Notes under the pieces: generated by a model | The model's input: the letters and a program-made list of their open reading frames with translations, nothing else | The model's database searches: none | What the model was told of the DNA's origin: nothing | In this document: in pieces, positions 10,152 through 19,636 of the stretch | Layout of the letters: each line of letters opens with the position of its first letter | Position numbering within the stretch: the stretch's first letter is position 1 | Assembly (NCBI RefSeq): GCF_021611515.1 | Contig: NZ_CP090960.1 | Location: 1,612,001-1,676,000 of the forward strand | From: Mariluticola halotolerans | GTDB taxonomy: Bacteria > Pseudomonadota > Alphaproteobacteria > Rhizobiales > Devosiaceae | Direction of reading: 5' to 3' | DNA: 64,000 nt | Position numbers and translations under genes: made by a program

Positions 10152-10664
10152 TCAGGCGGTTTCGCTGCCGGGCTTGCGCCGGTTCAGAAAACGCGGACGG
10201 CGATTGGATTGGTTGACCGTCTGGCGGCGGCTGGTCTCGTTACCAACGACAACGCCATCAACCTGCTGGCTATAGGGCATCAGGTTGCCATCGCCGGATT
10301 TGATATAGAGCGGCAGGCGGAGCTTGCGGCCCCAGTTCTGCCATTCCGCGACAACGTCTGAATTGCCGATTTCCTGAAATACGCGATAGTTCAGGTCCTT
10401 GTCCTCGTGCACCAGTTCGATGGCACTCGAGAGCACACCCTCATCGGTGATGCTGGTAGAGACGGCGACGCCGAAATATTCACTCACCGGCACCTTGATC
10501 TTGATGGCGACACCGCTTTTCTCAAGCTTTCTGCGCACCGTCACGGTCATTACCGGTGGTTTGTTTTCATTGTCATTTGCAGCGGAAAACTGCCCGCGCT
10601 GCGCGCGTGCCGCCCCGAACAAAACTACGCCGGATGAACTTTGCATCCCCACGCCCCGAACCAT
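10152..10664 (-). CDS. DUF6101-like hypothetical protein
   Basis: The ATG at 10664 follows a good AGGAAGG site, giving 170 residues (MVRGVGMQSSSGV). The product has no membrane segment. The centre reads VAIKIKVPVSEYFGVAVS, followed by a predicted beta-rich region, and the C-terminus is basic (PRFLNRRKPGSETA). These features and its place next to ubiA match what I recall of DUF6101, a family of unknown function in Hyphomicrobiales. It is convergent with ubiA (26-base gap) and divergent from the CysQ-like gene. Confidence 0.65.
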   Translation of the reverse strand: MVRGVGMQSSSGVVLFGAARAQRGQFSAANDNENKPPVMTVTVRRKLEKSGVAIKIKVPVSEYFGVAVSTSITDEGVLSSAIELVHEDKDLNYRVFQEIGNSDVVAEWQNWGRKLRLPLYIKSGDGNLMPYSQQVDGVVVGNETSRRQTVNQSNRRPRFLNRRKPGSETA

Positions 10665-10901
10665 TATCTCAACCTTCCTGTCAACTTCCGAGAGCTTTTT
10701 TTGTTTGGTGCTCTCTTGTTGACCCCAACCTACGCGCATCCCTTCTCGTTCCACTTAAAAAACTGGGTTAAGTTTTTGTTGTTTTGAAAAGGGTTAGCAG
10801 GTCCTCAATTGGTGTAAGGGCCGATTAACCGAACCCGGTGCGCTTGCGCATTCGCAGGCGCTCGCATAGGAAGCGCATATAAGGAGACTCCCCGAGCGCC
10901 C

Positions 10902-11747
10902 ATGGCTGAAAACGCTGTTCATGACATTGAGGCCGACCTGCAACTTTTGCGTTCGAACGCGGTGGCAGCGGGGATCATTGCGGCCGGTTATTTCCGCCGC
11001 GAGCTCAAATCCTGGACCAAGGAAAACGCCTCCCCGGTTACCGAGGCGGACTTTCTCGTCGACAAGTTCTTAATGCAGTCGCTGCGCGCTGCGCGGCCCG
11101 GCTATGGCTGGTTGAGCGAGGAAAGCGTTGATGACCAGTCCCGGCTCAAGGCAGAGCGCGTTTTCATTATCGATCCGATTGATGGCACCCGCGCCTTCAT
11201 GCGCGGCGATGATTGCTGGGCCATCTCGCTGGCAGTGGTGGAGAATGGCCACCCGATTGCCGGTGTGATTTATGCCCCGGCGCGCGATGAACTTTATCAT
11301 GCCTCAAAAGGCGGCGGTGCCTTTTTGAACGGAGAGAAGCTGACCCCGGATCTCACCCTCCAGCGCCCCGCCATCATTCCCGCGCCCGGTGCGGTGCATA
11401 CGGAACTGAAAGCGGATGGTCTCGATTATGTACGCGGCGACCATTATCCCTCGCTGGCCTATCGGCTGGTGCAGGTGGCGACAGGCCGGGTGGATGCGGC
11501 GGTGGCCCGGCGCGGCGCGCAGGACTGGGACATTGCCGGGGCGGCCATCATTCTTTCCGAATGCGGGATCAATTTCGAGGATGTGTGCTGCGGCACCCCG
11601 CTCTATAATCGTGCTGACACGCGGCACAGCGCCCTTGCGGCCATGGCTGACGAAACGCTAAAACCTTTGGTTCATGGTGCCTTGTTGCGGGTGTATGGAT
11701 GCCCCGACACGTGTACCGATGACCTCAATCTGGAGCAGCGAAGCTGA
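10902..11747 (+). CDS. Inositol monophosphatase-family phosphatase (CysQ-like 3'(2'),5'-bisphosphate nucleotidase)
   Basis: A 281-residue member of the Li-sensitive, Mg-dependent sugar/nucleotide phosphatase family. Metal-binding motifs are visible: the acidic SEES (near residue 71), IDPIDGTRAF (near 90) and WDIAGAAIIL (near 210). CysQ members remove the 3' phosphate of PAP from sulfate assimilation, while SuhB/IMP members act on inositol phosphate; sequence alone does not separate them here. The stop overlaps the DUF4170 start by one base (TGATG), so the two are translationally coupled. Confidence 0.9.
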   Translation: MAENAVHDIEADLQLLRSNAVAAGIIAAGYFRRELKSWTKENASPVTEADFLVDKFLMQSLRAARPGYGWLSEESVDDQSRLKAERVFIIDPIDGTRAFMRGDDCWAISLAVVENGHPIAGVIYAPARDELYHASKGGGAFLNGEKLTPDLTLQRPAIIPAPGAVHTELKADGLDYVRGDHYPSLAYRLVQVATGRVDAAVARRGAQDWDIAGAAIILSECGINFEDVCCGTPLYNRADTRHSALAAMADETLKPLVHGALLRVYGCPDTCTDDLNLEQRS

Positions 11748-11980
11748 TGACAAGCGCACAAGAGAAACAACTCCTGCATCTGGTGATCGGCGGGGAACTC
11801 TCCGATCTCGACAATATCCAGTTCACCGACCTTGATGCCGTGGACATTGTTGGCGTCTATCCGAACTACAAAGCGGCCTATGATGTGTGGAAGACCAAGG
11901 CACAGATGACGGTCGACAATGCGCATATGCGCTATTTCATCGTGCATTTGCACCGCTTGATGGACCCGGACGAAGACTAG
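11747..11980 (+). CDS. DUF4170 protein
   Basis: A 77-residue acidic protein (MTSAQEKQLLHLVIGGEL...LHRLMDPDED). The pattern ELSDLDNIQFTDLDAVDIVG and the middle YKAAYDVWKTKAQ are characteristic of DUF4170, found in alphaproteobacteria next to the CysQ-like phosphatase. Function unknown. It is coupled to the upstream gene by a one-base overlap. A 15-base-stem hairpin follows. Confidence 0.88.
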   Translation: MTSAQEKQLLHLVIGGELSDLDNIQFTDLDAVDIVGVYPNYKAAYDVWKTKAQMTVDNAHMRYFIVHLHRLMDPDED

Positions 11981-12016
11981 GTAACTGGCGTTCAAGACAC
12001 CTGTTTCGCGTCCCTC

Positions 12017-12052
12017 ACGTCGTCATTCCCGCGCAGCCGGGAATGACGACGT
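12017..12052. repeat. Palindromic repeat with GTCATTCCC arms, copy 1
   Basis: A perfect 15-base stem (12017-12031 with 12038-12052) around a six-base loop, in the 91-base gap between convergent genes. The inner core recurs at 48903-48928. It could act as a two-way terminator, though neither side has a clear T-run. Confidence 0.7.
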
Positions 12053-12071
12053 GTTGAAACGTATTCCGTTT

Positions 12072-13214
12072 TCAGGCACTCAAATCAGCAACCACCGCCT
12101 GCATGGTGCCCGGCCCGCCAAGGCGGGACCGGCCGATAGTGCCGAGCCGAACGGTTTCAGCGGGGTCGGCCAGCAGACGCTGCAAAGCGCTGGCCAGTGC
12201 GGTTGCATCGGGCGGGGTGAGAATGCGGGCTTCGCCCATTAGCGCCTGTTCATCGGCCATGCGTTTGGGGCGGTTGTCGGCGCGGTTGAATGTGATGACC
12301 GGTTTGCCAAGGCCCAGCGCCTGCTGGGTGGCCGTGCCCGCCTGGGACAGAACAATGTCGCTGCCAACGATCAGGTTGCCGATGGCCCCGGTGGCCAGAT
12401 GCAGTACCAGACCATCGCCTTTGAGCTGACCCAGATCGGCGAGGGTTTCATCGCGGGGTGGTTCATGCACGAGGCCGGTGGCACGGGCTAATTCGGCGAC
12501 ATCAATGCCGCCCGCGACAGCGACAAAAATATCGGGCACCAGATCCGCTGGCAATTGCCGCAAGGCCGCTACCTGAAGTTTCAGGCTTTCGCCGGTCCAC
12601 ACGCGGCTGCCGGGTAACAGGGCCACGGCACGTGCGTGCTGGCGTTTGCTGGCCATTTCGTAGGTACCATAAGGCACGGTATCGAGCATGATATTGCCCG
12701 CGCTCATGGCCAGAATACCCTTGTCGCTCAGGCCTTTGGACAGCATGGTGTCGCGGCAATAGGTTTTTTTGGCAATAGAGCCGATCAGCCAGCGCTCGGG
12801 CGCGGAATAGCTATGGGCATAGCCGGATTTGAAGACGTCGAGATAGATATCGATGGGCAGACCCGCCAGCCTGCACAACAGGGGCGTTACCGCATCCCCG
12901 ACCGCAACCACCTTGTCATAGTGCCCCCGCGCCTGCCGCAGAAACCGGATTGCGGGCCAGATGCTTTTTAGCATGCCGCCCTTAACATCGCGGGCAACCG
13001 AGCCGGACGTGTGCCGCCAGCCTTCGCTGGGCATGAAGGAACGCGGGCCGACTATGGGGCATAGGTTTGTATAGGCATTGCCGGCGCCGACCACGGGATA
13101 GGCCTCGGCGGCGATGTTTTCCGGCAGCTTGGCGATAATCGCGGCCGCTATGGAATCCTCGCCATTGCCATTGGCGATAAACAAGATGCGTTGGGGGCCG
13201 CCTGACATTGCCAA
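12072..13214 (-). CDS. Lipid-A-disaccharide synthase-related protein (LpxB-like GT-B fold)
   Basis: A 380-residue cytosolic protein. The start motif ILFIANGNGEDSIAAAI and the C-terminal SQAGTATQQALGLGKPVITF (about residues 300-320) match the family described from cyanobacteria as lipid-A-disaccharide synthase-related (TIGR03492, from memory). The GTAT element corresponds to the UDP-sugar site of LpxB and MurG-like enzymes, so a glycosyltransferase role is likely; the acceptor is unknown. It is three bases downstream of the DUF2093 gene and probably co-transcribed. In other Hyphomicrobiales, waaA and lpxK usually lie between DUF4170 and DUF2093; neither is here. Confidence 0.78.
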   Translation of the reverse strand: MAMSGGPQRILFIANGNGEDSIAAAIIAKLPENIAAEAYPVVGAGNAYTNLCPIVGPRSFMPSEGWRHTSGSVARDVKGGMLKSIWPAIRFLRQARGHYDKVVAVGDAVTPLLCRLAGLPIDIYLDVFKSGYAHSYSAPERWLIGSIAKKTYCRDTMLSKGLSDKGILAMSAGNIMLDTVPYGTYEMASKRQHARAVALLPGSRVWTGESLKLQVAALRQLPADLVPDIFVAVAGGIDVAELARATGLVHEPPRDETLADLGQLKGDGLVLHLATGAIGNLIVGSDIVLSQAGTATQQALGLGKPVITFNRADNRPKRMADEQALMGEARILTPPDATALASALQRLLADPAETVRLGTIGRSRLGGPGTMQAVVADLSA

Positions 13215-13217
13215 TGC

Positions 13218-13436
13218 TTATCTGTCGGCGTAGCGCATATAGGCTTCGTAGGCGGCATCGACATCGATATAGGCTTCCTGCCGGTCGACATTCCAGTATT
13301 TCAGGTCATCGATCAGGATCGGCTTGCCGGTTATGGCGCAGCGCACAAAGCTGCCGGGCTGAATGATGTCGAAATCGGCATCGCCATAGCGCAGCTTGGC
13401 TTCGGAAGGTGCAAAATTGGGATCGAGAATGTTCAT
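13218..13436 (-). CDS. DUF2093 protein
   Basis: A 72-residue protein. The core LRYGDADFDIIQPGSFVRCA followed by ITGKPI and LKYWNVDRQEAY defines DUF2093, a small alphaproteobacterial family of unknown function often found near xseA or mutL. It lies 64 bases downstream of xseA and 3 bases upstream of the LpxB-related gene, all on the minus strand. Confidence 0.9.
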   Translation of the reverse strand: MNILDPNFAPSEAKLRYGDADFDIIQPGSFVRCAITGKPILIDDLKYWNVDRQEAYIDVDAAYEAYMRYADR

Positions 13437-13500
13437 GAGCCTATCTTAACTTCTGCCCGCGCTTTAACAATGCCCCACCTATAGCCAGTTTGACGCCCAA

Positions 13501-14931
13501 TCAAAAGAGCGTCGTCTGGGGATCGTCCGGATTTGCCTTTGGCGGCGTTGATTTCGCCGGTTTGGGTTTGGCCGGGGCGCCGCTGGTATCGCCGACCATG
13601 ACGCCGACCTTGCCATCGGCAAATTCAAGTGTCAGCCCGTCGCCCGGCTGCAAGCCATCCGCCGCGCGCACCAGAGCGCCTTTGGTATCGGTGACCAGCG
13701 CGAAGCCGCGCCGCAGCGCCGATTTGTGGCTGAGACTGTCGAGCAGTTTGGCAATGCCGTTGAGGTGGCGCTGCCGGTCGGCCAGCGAGCGGGTCACCGC
13801 ATTGGGGATGCGCCCGGTTAATTGATCAAGGTGGCGATGCGCGTCGCCGGTGCGCTGGCGCAACAGGGTTGCGGAAAGGCGCGGGGCGATATTGGCCAGA
13901 TGCAGGGCCTTTTTCTGCCGGGCGGCGCGCAGGCCGCCGGAGAGGCGCTCCCCGGCGAAATCGAGGCGCTGGCGGGCATTGGCGACCAGATCGAGCGGGC
14001 GCGGCAGCCCGGCACTGGCAGCACGCAACCGGTCGCGATAGGAGGCGGCGACACGGCGGGTGGCGGCGCGCTGGCGGGTGCCCAAATCCTCGACATAGGC
14101 AATCAGTTCGGCGCGGACGGGCACGGCCATTTCAGCGGCCCCTGTCGGGGTGGGCGCGCGCCGGTCGGCGGCATAATCGACAAGGGTGATATCGGTTTCG
14201 TGACCCACCGCAGAGATCACCGGAATATCGCTTTCGGCGACGGCGCGGACCACGGCTTCCTCGTTAAAGCCCCAAAGATCTTCAACCGAACCACCGCCAC
14301 GGGCAACGATGATCAGATCAGGCCGGGCAATTGGCCCGCCCGCTTGCAACGCATTGAAACCGCGTACGGCGGCGGCGACTTCGGGGGCGCAGCTATCGCC
14401 CTGCACACGCACGGGCCAGACAATCACATGGGTTGGAAACCGGTCATCGAGCCGGTGCAGGATATCGCGGATCACCGCACCGGTTGGTGACGTGACAACG
14501 CCGATCACCTGGGGGAGATAGGGCAGTTCCTTTTTGCGGTCCTTGTCGAACAGGCCTTCGGCCAGCAATTTCTTGCGGCGCTCCTCGAGCAGGGCCATGA
14601 GCGCGCCGACACCGGCGGGTTCGACATTTTCGACAATGATCTGGTATTTTGACTGGCCGGGAAAGGTGGTCAGCTTGCCGGTGACAATGACTTCCATGCC
14701 CTGTTCGGGCTGGATGCGCCAGCGGGCGACAACGCCCTTCCAGGCGACGGCGGACATGACGGCGTTCTCGTCTTTCAGGTCGAAATAAAGATGGCCGGAG
14801 CCGGGCCGCGACAGCCGTCCCACCTCGCCCCGCACGCGGACATGGCCGAACTGGTCTTCAATCGTGCTCTTTACGGCCGAGGAAATTTCCGAGACGGTAA
14901 ATTCATGGGCATTTGTGGGTGCATCACTCAT
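13501..14931 (-). CDS. xseA: Exodeoxyribonuclease VII large subunit
   Basis: Catalytic subunit of exonuclease VII, which degrades single-stranded DNA to oligonucleotides together with XseB. The 476-residue protein has an N-terminal OB fold ([20 protein letters not shown]), the XseA catalytic domain ([56 protein letters not shown]) and a long Arg/Ala-rich helical region. A Pro/Lys-rich tail ends [10 protein letters not shown]. It is divergent from purD. Confidence 0.97.
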   Translation of the reverse strand: MSDAPTNAHEFTVSEISSAVKSTIEDQFGHVRVRGEVGRLSRPGSGHLYFDLKDENAVMSAVAWKGVVARWRIQPEQGMEVIVTGKLTTFPGQSKYQIIVENVEPAGVGALMALLEERRKKLLAEGLFDKDRKKELPYLPQVIGVVTSPTGAVIRDILHRLDDRFPTHVIVWPVRVQGDSCAPEVAAAVRGFNALQAGGPIARPDLIIVARGGGSVEDLWGFNEEAVVRAVAESDIPVISAVGHETDITLVDYAADRRAPTPTGAAEMAVPVRAELIAYVEDLGTRQRAATRRVAASYRDRLRAASAGLPRPLDLVANARQRLDFAGERLSGGLRAARQKKALHLANIAPRLSATLLRQRTGDAHRHLDQLTGRIPNAVTRSLADRQRHLNGIAKLLDSLSHKSALRRGFALVTDTKGALVRAADGLQPGDGLTLEFADGKVGVMVGDTSGAPAKPKPAKSTPPKANPDDPQTTLF

Positions 14932-15026
14932 GAACTAGCAGTGCCCTGTCCATAATAGCCACGTCAAGGGTGGCGGGCGGCGGGACCACATGATAGACGG
15001 TCGCGACGCAGAAATTTGGGGGCCGG

Positions 15027-16310
15027 GTGATGAAGGTTTTGCTGATCGGATCGGGTGGACGCGAACACGCGCTGGCCTGGAAGATGGCTCAATCGCCGCG
15101 ACTGGAAAAACTCTATGTGGCGCCGGGCAATGGCGGCACGGCGCTGGTGGCGGAAAACATCGCTCTGGATGTCACCGATCATGCCGCAGTTACCCGCTTC
15201 TGCCAGACCGAGGCAATTGATCTGGTTGTTGTCGGGCCGGAAGCACCGCTTGTGGCCGGGCTGGCCGATGACCTGCGCGCTGCAGGTTTTGACGTTTTCG
15301 GGCCCAGCAAGGCCGCCGCACAATTGGAAGGCTCAAAAGCCTTCACCAAAGTGCTCTGCGATGAAATGAACATTCCCACAGCCGGTTATGGTCGTTTTGA
15401 CAGCCTCGAACCCGCGCTCGCCTATGTACGGGTGCAAGGCGCGCCGATTGTCATCAAGGCGGACGGGCTGGCCGCCGGCAAGGGCGTGACTGTTGCCATG
15501 ACACTTGAAGAAGCGGAAGCGGCGCTGGTCGATTGTTTTTCCGGCAGTTTTGGTGCGGCGGGCGCCGAAGTGGTGATCGAGGAATTTCTCGAAGGGGAAG
15601 AAGTTTCGATTTTTGCCATTTGCGACGGCGAGCGGTTTGTAACCCTTGCCAGCGCGCAGGACCATAAACGTGCCTATGACAATGATGAGGGCCCTAACAC
15701 CGGCGGCATGGGGGCCTATTCGCCCGCTGCCGTGATGACGCCTGAACTGTTGACCGAGGTGGAGCGCAATATCATTGCCCCGACAGTCAAAGGCATGGTG
15801 CAGCGCGGCACGCCGTTTCAGGGTGTGCTTTACGCGGGGCTGATTCTGACGGCGGAAGGCCCGAAGCTGATTGAATATAATGCGCGCTTTGGCGACCCGG
15901 AATGTCAGGTGCTGATGTTGCGGCTTAAATCCGATGTGATTGAAATTCTTGAAGCCTCAGCCAAAGGCGACATGACCGGGATTGTGCCGGACTGGCAGGA
16001 TGATGTGGCGCTGACCGTGGTGATGGCCGCAAAGGGCTATCCGGGGAGCTACGCCAAGGGCACCCCCATTCATCAGGCCGATGCGCAGAATAGCGCCGAT
16101 GTGCAGGTTTTTCATGCGGGCACCGCACGGGACGGTGAGATGCTGAGAGCCAATGGCGGGCGTGTGCTCAACGTCACGGCTCTGGGCGGGACCACCGCTG
16201 ACGCACAGGCAAAAGCCTATGAAGCGCTTGACCGGATTGACTGGGCGGACGGGTTTTGCCGCCGCGACATCGGGTGGCGCGCCATCGCCCGCGAGCACAA
16301 AAACGCTTAA
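15027..16310 (+). CDS. purD: Phosphoribosylamine-glycine ligase PurD
   Basis: ATP-grasp enzyme for the second step of purine synthesis, joining glycine to phosphoribosylamine. The start [20 protein letters not shown] is diagnostic. The ATP-grasp domain contains [15 protein letters not shown] (near residue 145), [13 protein letters not shown] and [13 protein letters not shown]. The initial ATG overlaps a second in-frame ATG at 15030. It reads 427 residues, the normal length. It is followed 75 bases later by the patatin gene. Confidence 0.98.
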   Translation: MMKVLLIGSGGREHALAWKMAQSPRLEKLYVAPGNGGTALVAENIALDVTDHAAVTRFCQTEAIDLVVVGPEAPLVAGLADDLRAAGFDVFGPSKAAAQLEGSKAFTKVLCDEMNIPTAGYGRFDSLEPALAYVRVQGAPIVIKADGLAAGKGVTVAMTLEEAEAALVDCFSGSFGAAGAEVVIEEFLEGEEVSIFAICDGERFVTLASAQDHKRAYDNDEGPNTGGMGAYSPAAVMTPELLTEVERNIIAPTVKGMVQRGTPFQGVLYAGLILTAEGPKLIEYNARFGDPECQVLMLRLKSDVIEILEASAKGDMTGIVPDWQDDVALTVVMAAKGYPGSYAKGTPIHQADAQNSADVQVFHAGTARDGEMLRANGGRVLNVTALGGTTADAQAKAYEALDRIDWADGFCRRDIGWRAIAREHKNA

Positions 16311-16385
16311 CCACTTTCAAAGCCGCATTTGCTAATCTACGCTTCAGTTTGCGCCAGATGGCGCTGATAGCTGAAGGGAACTCAG

Positions 16386-17249
16386 GTGAGCACGATAACG
16401 GGGCCACGTATTGGCATCGCGCTTGGCGGCGGGTCTGCCCGTGGCCTGGCGCATATCTCGTTTATCGAAGCCATGGATGAACTTGGCCTGCGGCCATCGG
16501 TGATTGCAGGCACATCTATCGGCTCGCTGATTGGGGCCGGGTGGGCCGCCGGCATGACCGGCCGCGATATCCGGGAACATTCGTTCGAGGTTTTGGGCGA
16601 CATGCGTTCGATCACCGGGCGCCTGTGGCAAACCCAGATGAGGGGTTTTCGCAATGTGTTTCGTAGCGGCATTTCCATGCAGCTCGACGCGCTGCAAATA
16701 ACCCGCGCCTTTCTGCCCCCCGGTTTTACCGATGATTTCCGCGATTTGCGCACGCCGCTTTATATTATCGCCACCGATTTCCGGTCCTGGCATCAGGCGG
16801 TTTTCCATTCCGGGCCGATTGTGCCCGCGATTGCCGGATCGATTGCCATTCCCAGCCTTTTCAAACCGGTGGAGTTTGACGGGCGGCTGCTGGTGGACGG
16901 GGGCGTGGTCAACCCCATGCCGCTTGATGCGGTGGCGGCGGATACAGATATTCTGATCGGTATTGATGTGAATGGTGACCCGCCCGAGCATGCAACCACC
17001 CGCATTCCCTCGGCGATTGACCTGACGCTTGGCTCGGCGCAGATCATGATGCATTCCCTGATCGCCCATTATATCGCCGCCTATCCGCCCGATATCTATA
17101 TCCGCCCGCATGTGAGTGCGTTCGGCGCTTATGAATACTGGCGGGTGCGCGAGATCGTGGAAGCCGGTGCCCGCGACAAGGAACGGTTCAAGCGGCTGCT
17201 GGGCGAAAAGGTTGAGGCGTTTATCGCCGGGCAACAAAAAATGCTTTGA
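16386..17249 (+). CDS. Patatin-like phospholipase
   Basis: A 287-residue patatin-domain protein, likely a lipid acyl hydrolase of the RssA/YlbK type. It has the oxyanion loop GGGSARGL (residues 15-22), the nucleophile elbow GTSIGS (near residue 43) and the catalytic Asp in DGGVVNPMP (near residue 175). No signal peptide is seen, so it should be cytoplasmic or peripheral. The start is a GTG with an AGGGAA site six bases upstream. Its last 29 bases overlap the end of tadA on the opposite strand. Substrate unknown. Confidence 0.92.
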   Translation: MSTITGPRIGIALGGGSARGLAHISFIEAMDELGLRPSVIAGTSIGSLIGAGWAAGMTGRDIREHSFEVLGDMRSITGRLWQTQMRGFRNVFRSGISMQLDALQITRAFLPPGFTDDFRDLRTPLYIIATDFRSWHQAVFHSGPIVPAIAGSIAIPSLFKPVEFDGRLLVDGGVVNPMPLDAVAADTDILIGIDVNGDPPEHATTRIPSAIDLTLGSAQIMMHSLIAHYIAAYPPDIYIRPHVSAFGAYEYWRVREIVEAGARDKERFKRLLGEKVEAFIAGQQKML

Positions 17250-17682
17250 GCATATCGGCGGCCCGCCTTTCGCCAAGTCCCGCAATCACTTCGGGGGCAT
17301 GGTGGCAGGTGGGCTGGGCGAAAAACCTGACGCCGCTTTCCACAGCCCCGCCCTTCGGATCATCAGCCGCATAATAGAGCCGCCTTATCTTGGCATGGGC
17401 GATTGCGCCCGCGCACATGGTGCAGGGTTCCAGCGTGACATAGAGATCGCAATCAGCCAGCCGTTGCGCCCCGACAGCTGCCAGCGCCGCCCTGATGGCC
17501 ATCAGTTCGGCATGGGCTGTGGGATCGCCCAGTTCGCGCATGCGGTTACGTTCCGCCGCCACCAGTTCGCCATTGCGCATGATGACAGCACCAACGGGCA
17601 CTTCGCCCGCATTGGCGGCCTGTTCGGCCAGGGCAAGGGCGTGGTCCATGGGGGAAGCATTTTGTTTCATGAAATGAGCCAT
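17221..17682 (-). CDS. tadA: tRNA adenosine(34) deaminase TadA
   Basis: Zinc deaminase that converts A34 to inosine in tRNA-Arg(ACG). The 153-residue protein has the Zn and catalytic motifs HAELMA (near residue 57) and PCTMCAGAI (near residue 87), plus the family's VPVGAVI start. Its 3' end overlaps the patatin gene by 29 bases, tail to tail. It is divergent from mutL with an 81-base gap. A shorter start at the ATG of MDHALALAEQ is possible. Confidence 0.96.
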   Translation of the reverse strand: MAHFMKQNASPMDHALALAEQAANAGEVPVGAVIMRNGELVAAERNRMRELGDPTAHAELMAIRAALAAVGAQRLADCDLYVTLEPCTMCAGAIAHAKIRRLYYAADDPKGGAVESGVRFFAQPTCHHAPEVIAGLGERRAADMLKAFFVARR

Positions 17683-17763
17683 AGCAGCTTTGGATTGTCC
17701 TGTGGAGCGGGGTGCATTGCCGCGCTGCCCGCTCTACTCTCAGCCGACAGGAGAATCACCCCA

Positions 17764-19569
17764 ATGCCCATTCGCCAATTACCCGACGACCTGGTGAACC
17801 GCATCGCTGCCGGCGAAGTGGTGGAGCGGCCTGCCAGCGTGGTCAAGGAACTGGTGGAGAATGCGCTCGATGCGGGGGCGGCACGCATTATCATCACCAC
17901 ATCGGGCGGCGGCAAAAGCCTGATCCGCATCGAGGATGATGGCTGCGGCATGGACGAAGCTGATCTGGTGCTCTCGGTTGAGCGGCATGCGACCTCGAAA
18001 CTGCAATCGGATGATCTCGAGGATATCCGTTCGCTGGGGTTTCGCGGTGAGGCGCTGGCCTCTATCGGCTCGGTGTCCGATCTGACCCTCTCCTCGCGCC
18101 CGGCGGATGCGGAAAGCGGGTTGCGGCTGGAGATGAAGCGCGGGGTGGCGCACGGCCCCTACCCGTTCTCGATGAACAAGGGCACGATCATTGAGGTCAA
18201 GAACCTGTTTGCCGCGATACCGGCACGGCTGAAATTTCTCAAATCCGACCGGGCCGAGACGGGGGCAATCACCGATGTGATCAAGCGGCTGGCCATGGCC
18301 AATCCGGAAGTGCATTTCGTGCTCGATGGCAGCGACCGCACGGCGGTGAACTGGCCGGCGCAGAGTGGCCCCGGTGCGCTGCAAGCGCGGGTGGCGCAGG
18401 TGGTGGGCGCGGATTTTGCCGACAATGCGGTGACCCTTGGGGCGTCACGGCACGGCATTGTGGTGGCGGGCCTTGCGGGATTGCCCACCTTCACGCGGGC
18501 CAATTCCCTTAGCCAGTTCTATTTCGTCAATGGCCGCTCGGTGCGCGACAAGGTGTTGCTGGGGGCTGTGCGCGGGGCCTATGCCGATTTCATTTTCCGT
18601 GACCGGTTTCCCGCCATTGCATTGTTTGTAGCCATTGATCCGCATGAGGTGGACGTCAATGTGCACCCGGCCAAGGCGGAATTGCGGTTTCGCGATCAGG
18701 GCGCGGTGCGCAGCGCGGTTTATCGCGCCATTCAGGAAGCGCTGGCCGCCGCCGGTTACAAGGCCTCGTCAACCGTTGCCGAGGCAACGCTGAATGCCTT
18801 TCAGGCCCCGCATGCGCCAAACCCTTCAGCCCCCGGCCCGGCTGATCAGTTCTCATCCGGCCTAGCCGCGCCGCGCGATTTTGCCCCGGCCCCGCAAAAC
18901 TGGCAGGTGCCAACCACCCCGTCTTTTGGCGGGTTGAATGAACCGAGCGCCCGGTTTGAAACCTATCAGCCAATTGCAGAAGCGCCGGATTATCCGCTTG
19001 GGGCGGCGCGGGCGCAGATGTTTGAGAATTTCATTGTCGCGCAGAGCGGCGATGCACTGGTGTTGATTGACCAGCATGCCGCCCATGAACGGCTGGTCTA
19101 TGAGAAGTTCAAAACGCAACTGGCGGCAGGCCCGGTGGCGAGCCAGGCGCAATTAATCCCCATTGTCATCGAAATGCCCGAGGAAGACTGCGACCGGCTG
19201 GAGGCGGCAGCGGAATTTCTTGAAAAGCTGGGGCTTTATATCGACCGGTTCGGGCCGGGGGCGATTGCGGTCAATGAAACACCGGCGCTATTGGGACAGG
19301 CTGATGTGACCGGGCTGATCAAGGATCTGGCCGACGGGTTGGCCGAATGGGACACGACTGCAGCACTCTCGGAACGGCTCGACGCGATTATCGCGCGCAT
19401 GGCCTGCCATGGCTCGGTGCGTTCGGGACGGCAATTGCGGGTTGATGAAATGAATGCGCTATTGCGCGACATGGAAGCCACCCCGCATTCGGGCCAGTGC
19501 ATCCATGGGCGGCCCACCTATGTCGAGCTGAAAAAGAGCGATATCGAACGCCTGTTCGGGCGGCGCTAG
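17764..19569 (+). CDS. mutL: DNA mismatch repair protein MutL, endonuclease type
   Basis: GHKL ATPase that links MutS recognition to strand incision. The ATG at 17764 follows an AGGAGA site; the open frame extends upstream to 17116 but that part is antisense to tadA. The N-terminal ATPase shows NRIAAGEVVERPASVVKELV, ENALDAGA, DDGCGMDE and GFRGEAL. A Pro/Ala-rich linker covers about residues 340-410. The C-terminal dimer domain carries DQHAAHERLVYE, which fits the nuclease motif DQHA-x2-E-x4-E, with ACHGSVRSG and CIHGRP. That is the nicking type of MutL used by bacteria without MutH. Length 601 residues. Confidence 0.98.
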   Translation: MPIRQLPDDLVNRIAAGEVVERPASVVKELVENALDAGAARIIITTSGGGKSLIRIEDDGCGMDEADLVLSVERHATSKLQSDDLEDIRSLGFRGEALASIGSVSDLTLSSRPADAESGLRLEMKRGVAHGPYPFSMNKGTIIEVKNLFAAIPARLKFLKSDRAETGAITDVIKRLAMANPEVHFVLDGSDRTAVNWPAQSGPGALQARVAQVVGADFADNAVTLGASRHGIVVAGLAGLPTFTRANSLSQFYFVNGRSVRDKVLLGAVRGAYADFIFRDRFPAIALFVAIDPHEVDVNVHPAKAELRFRDQGAVRSAVYRAIQEALAAAGYKASSTVAEATLNAFQAPHAPNPSAPGPADQFSSGLAAPRDFAPAPQNWQVPTTPSFGGLNEPSARFETYQPIAEAPDYPLGAARAQMFENFIVAQSGDALVLIDQHAAHERLVYEKFKTQLAAGPVASQAQLIPIVIEMPEEDCDRLEAAAEFLEKLGLYIDRFGPGAIAVNETPALLGQADVTGLIKDLADGLAEWDTTAALSERLDAIIARMACHGSVRSGRQLRVDEMNALLRDMEATPHSGQCIHGRPTYVELKKSDIERLFGRR

Positions 19570-19584
19570 GCGGGACTTTTGCCT

Positions 19585-19609
19585 TTTGCAATCATTTTTT
19601 GATTGCAAA
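19585..19609. promoter_or_regulatory. Probable HicB operator upstream of hicA
   Basis: A perfect ten-base inverted repeat, TTTGCAATCA (19585-19594) and its complement (19600-19609), with a five-T spacer. A third half-site, TGCAATCA at 19630-19637, reaches the first base of the hicA start codon. The layout fits autoregulation by HicB. The palindrome could also serve as a terminator for mutL, whose stop is 16 bases before. Confidence 0.65.
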
Positions 19610-19636
19610 TTGCCCCGGCAATGCTCATATGCAATC

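Noticed and set aside
16344-17285. Minus-strand 313-residue frame
   Set aside because: Shadow of the patatin gene, whose GxSxG and DGG motifs are on the plus strand.
17116-17763. Upstream extension of the mutL frame
   Set aside because: Antisense to tadA and the patatin end; mutL has a clear ribosome site and N-terminal motif at 17764.
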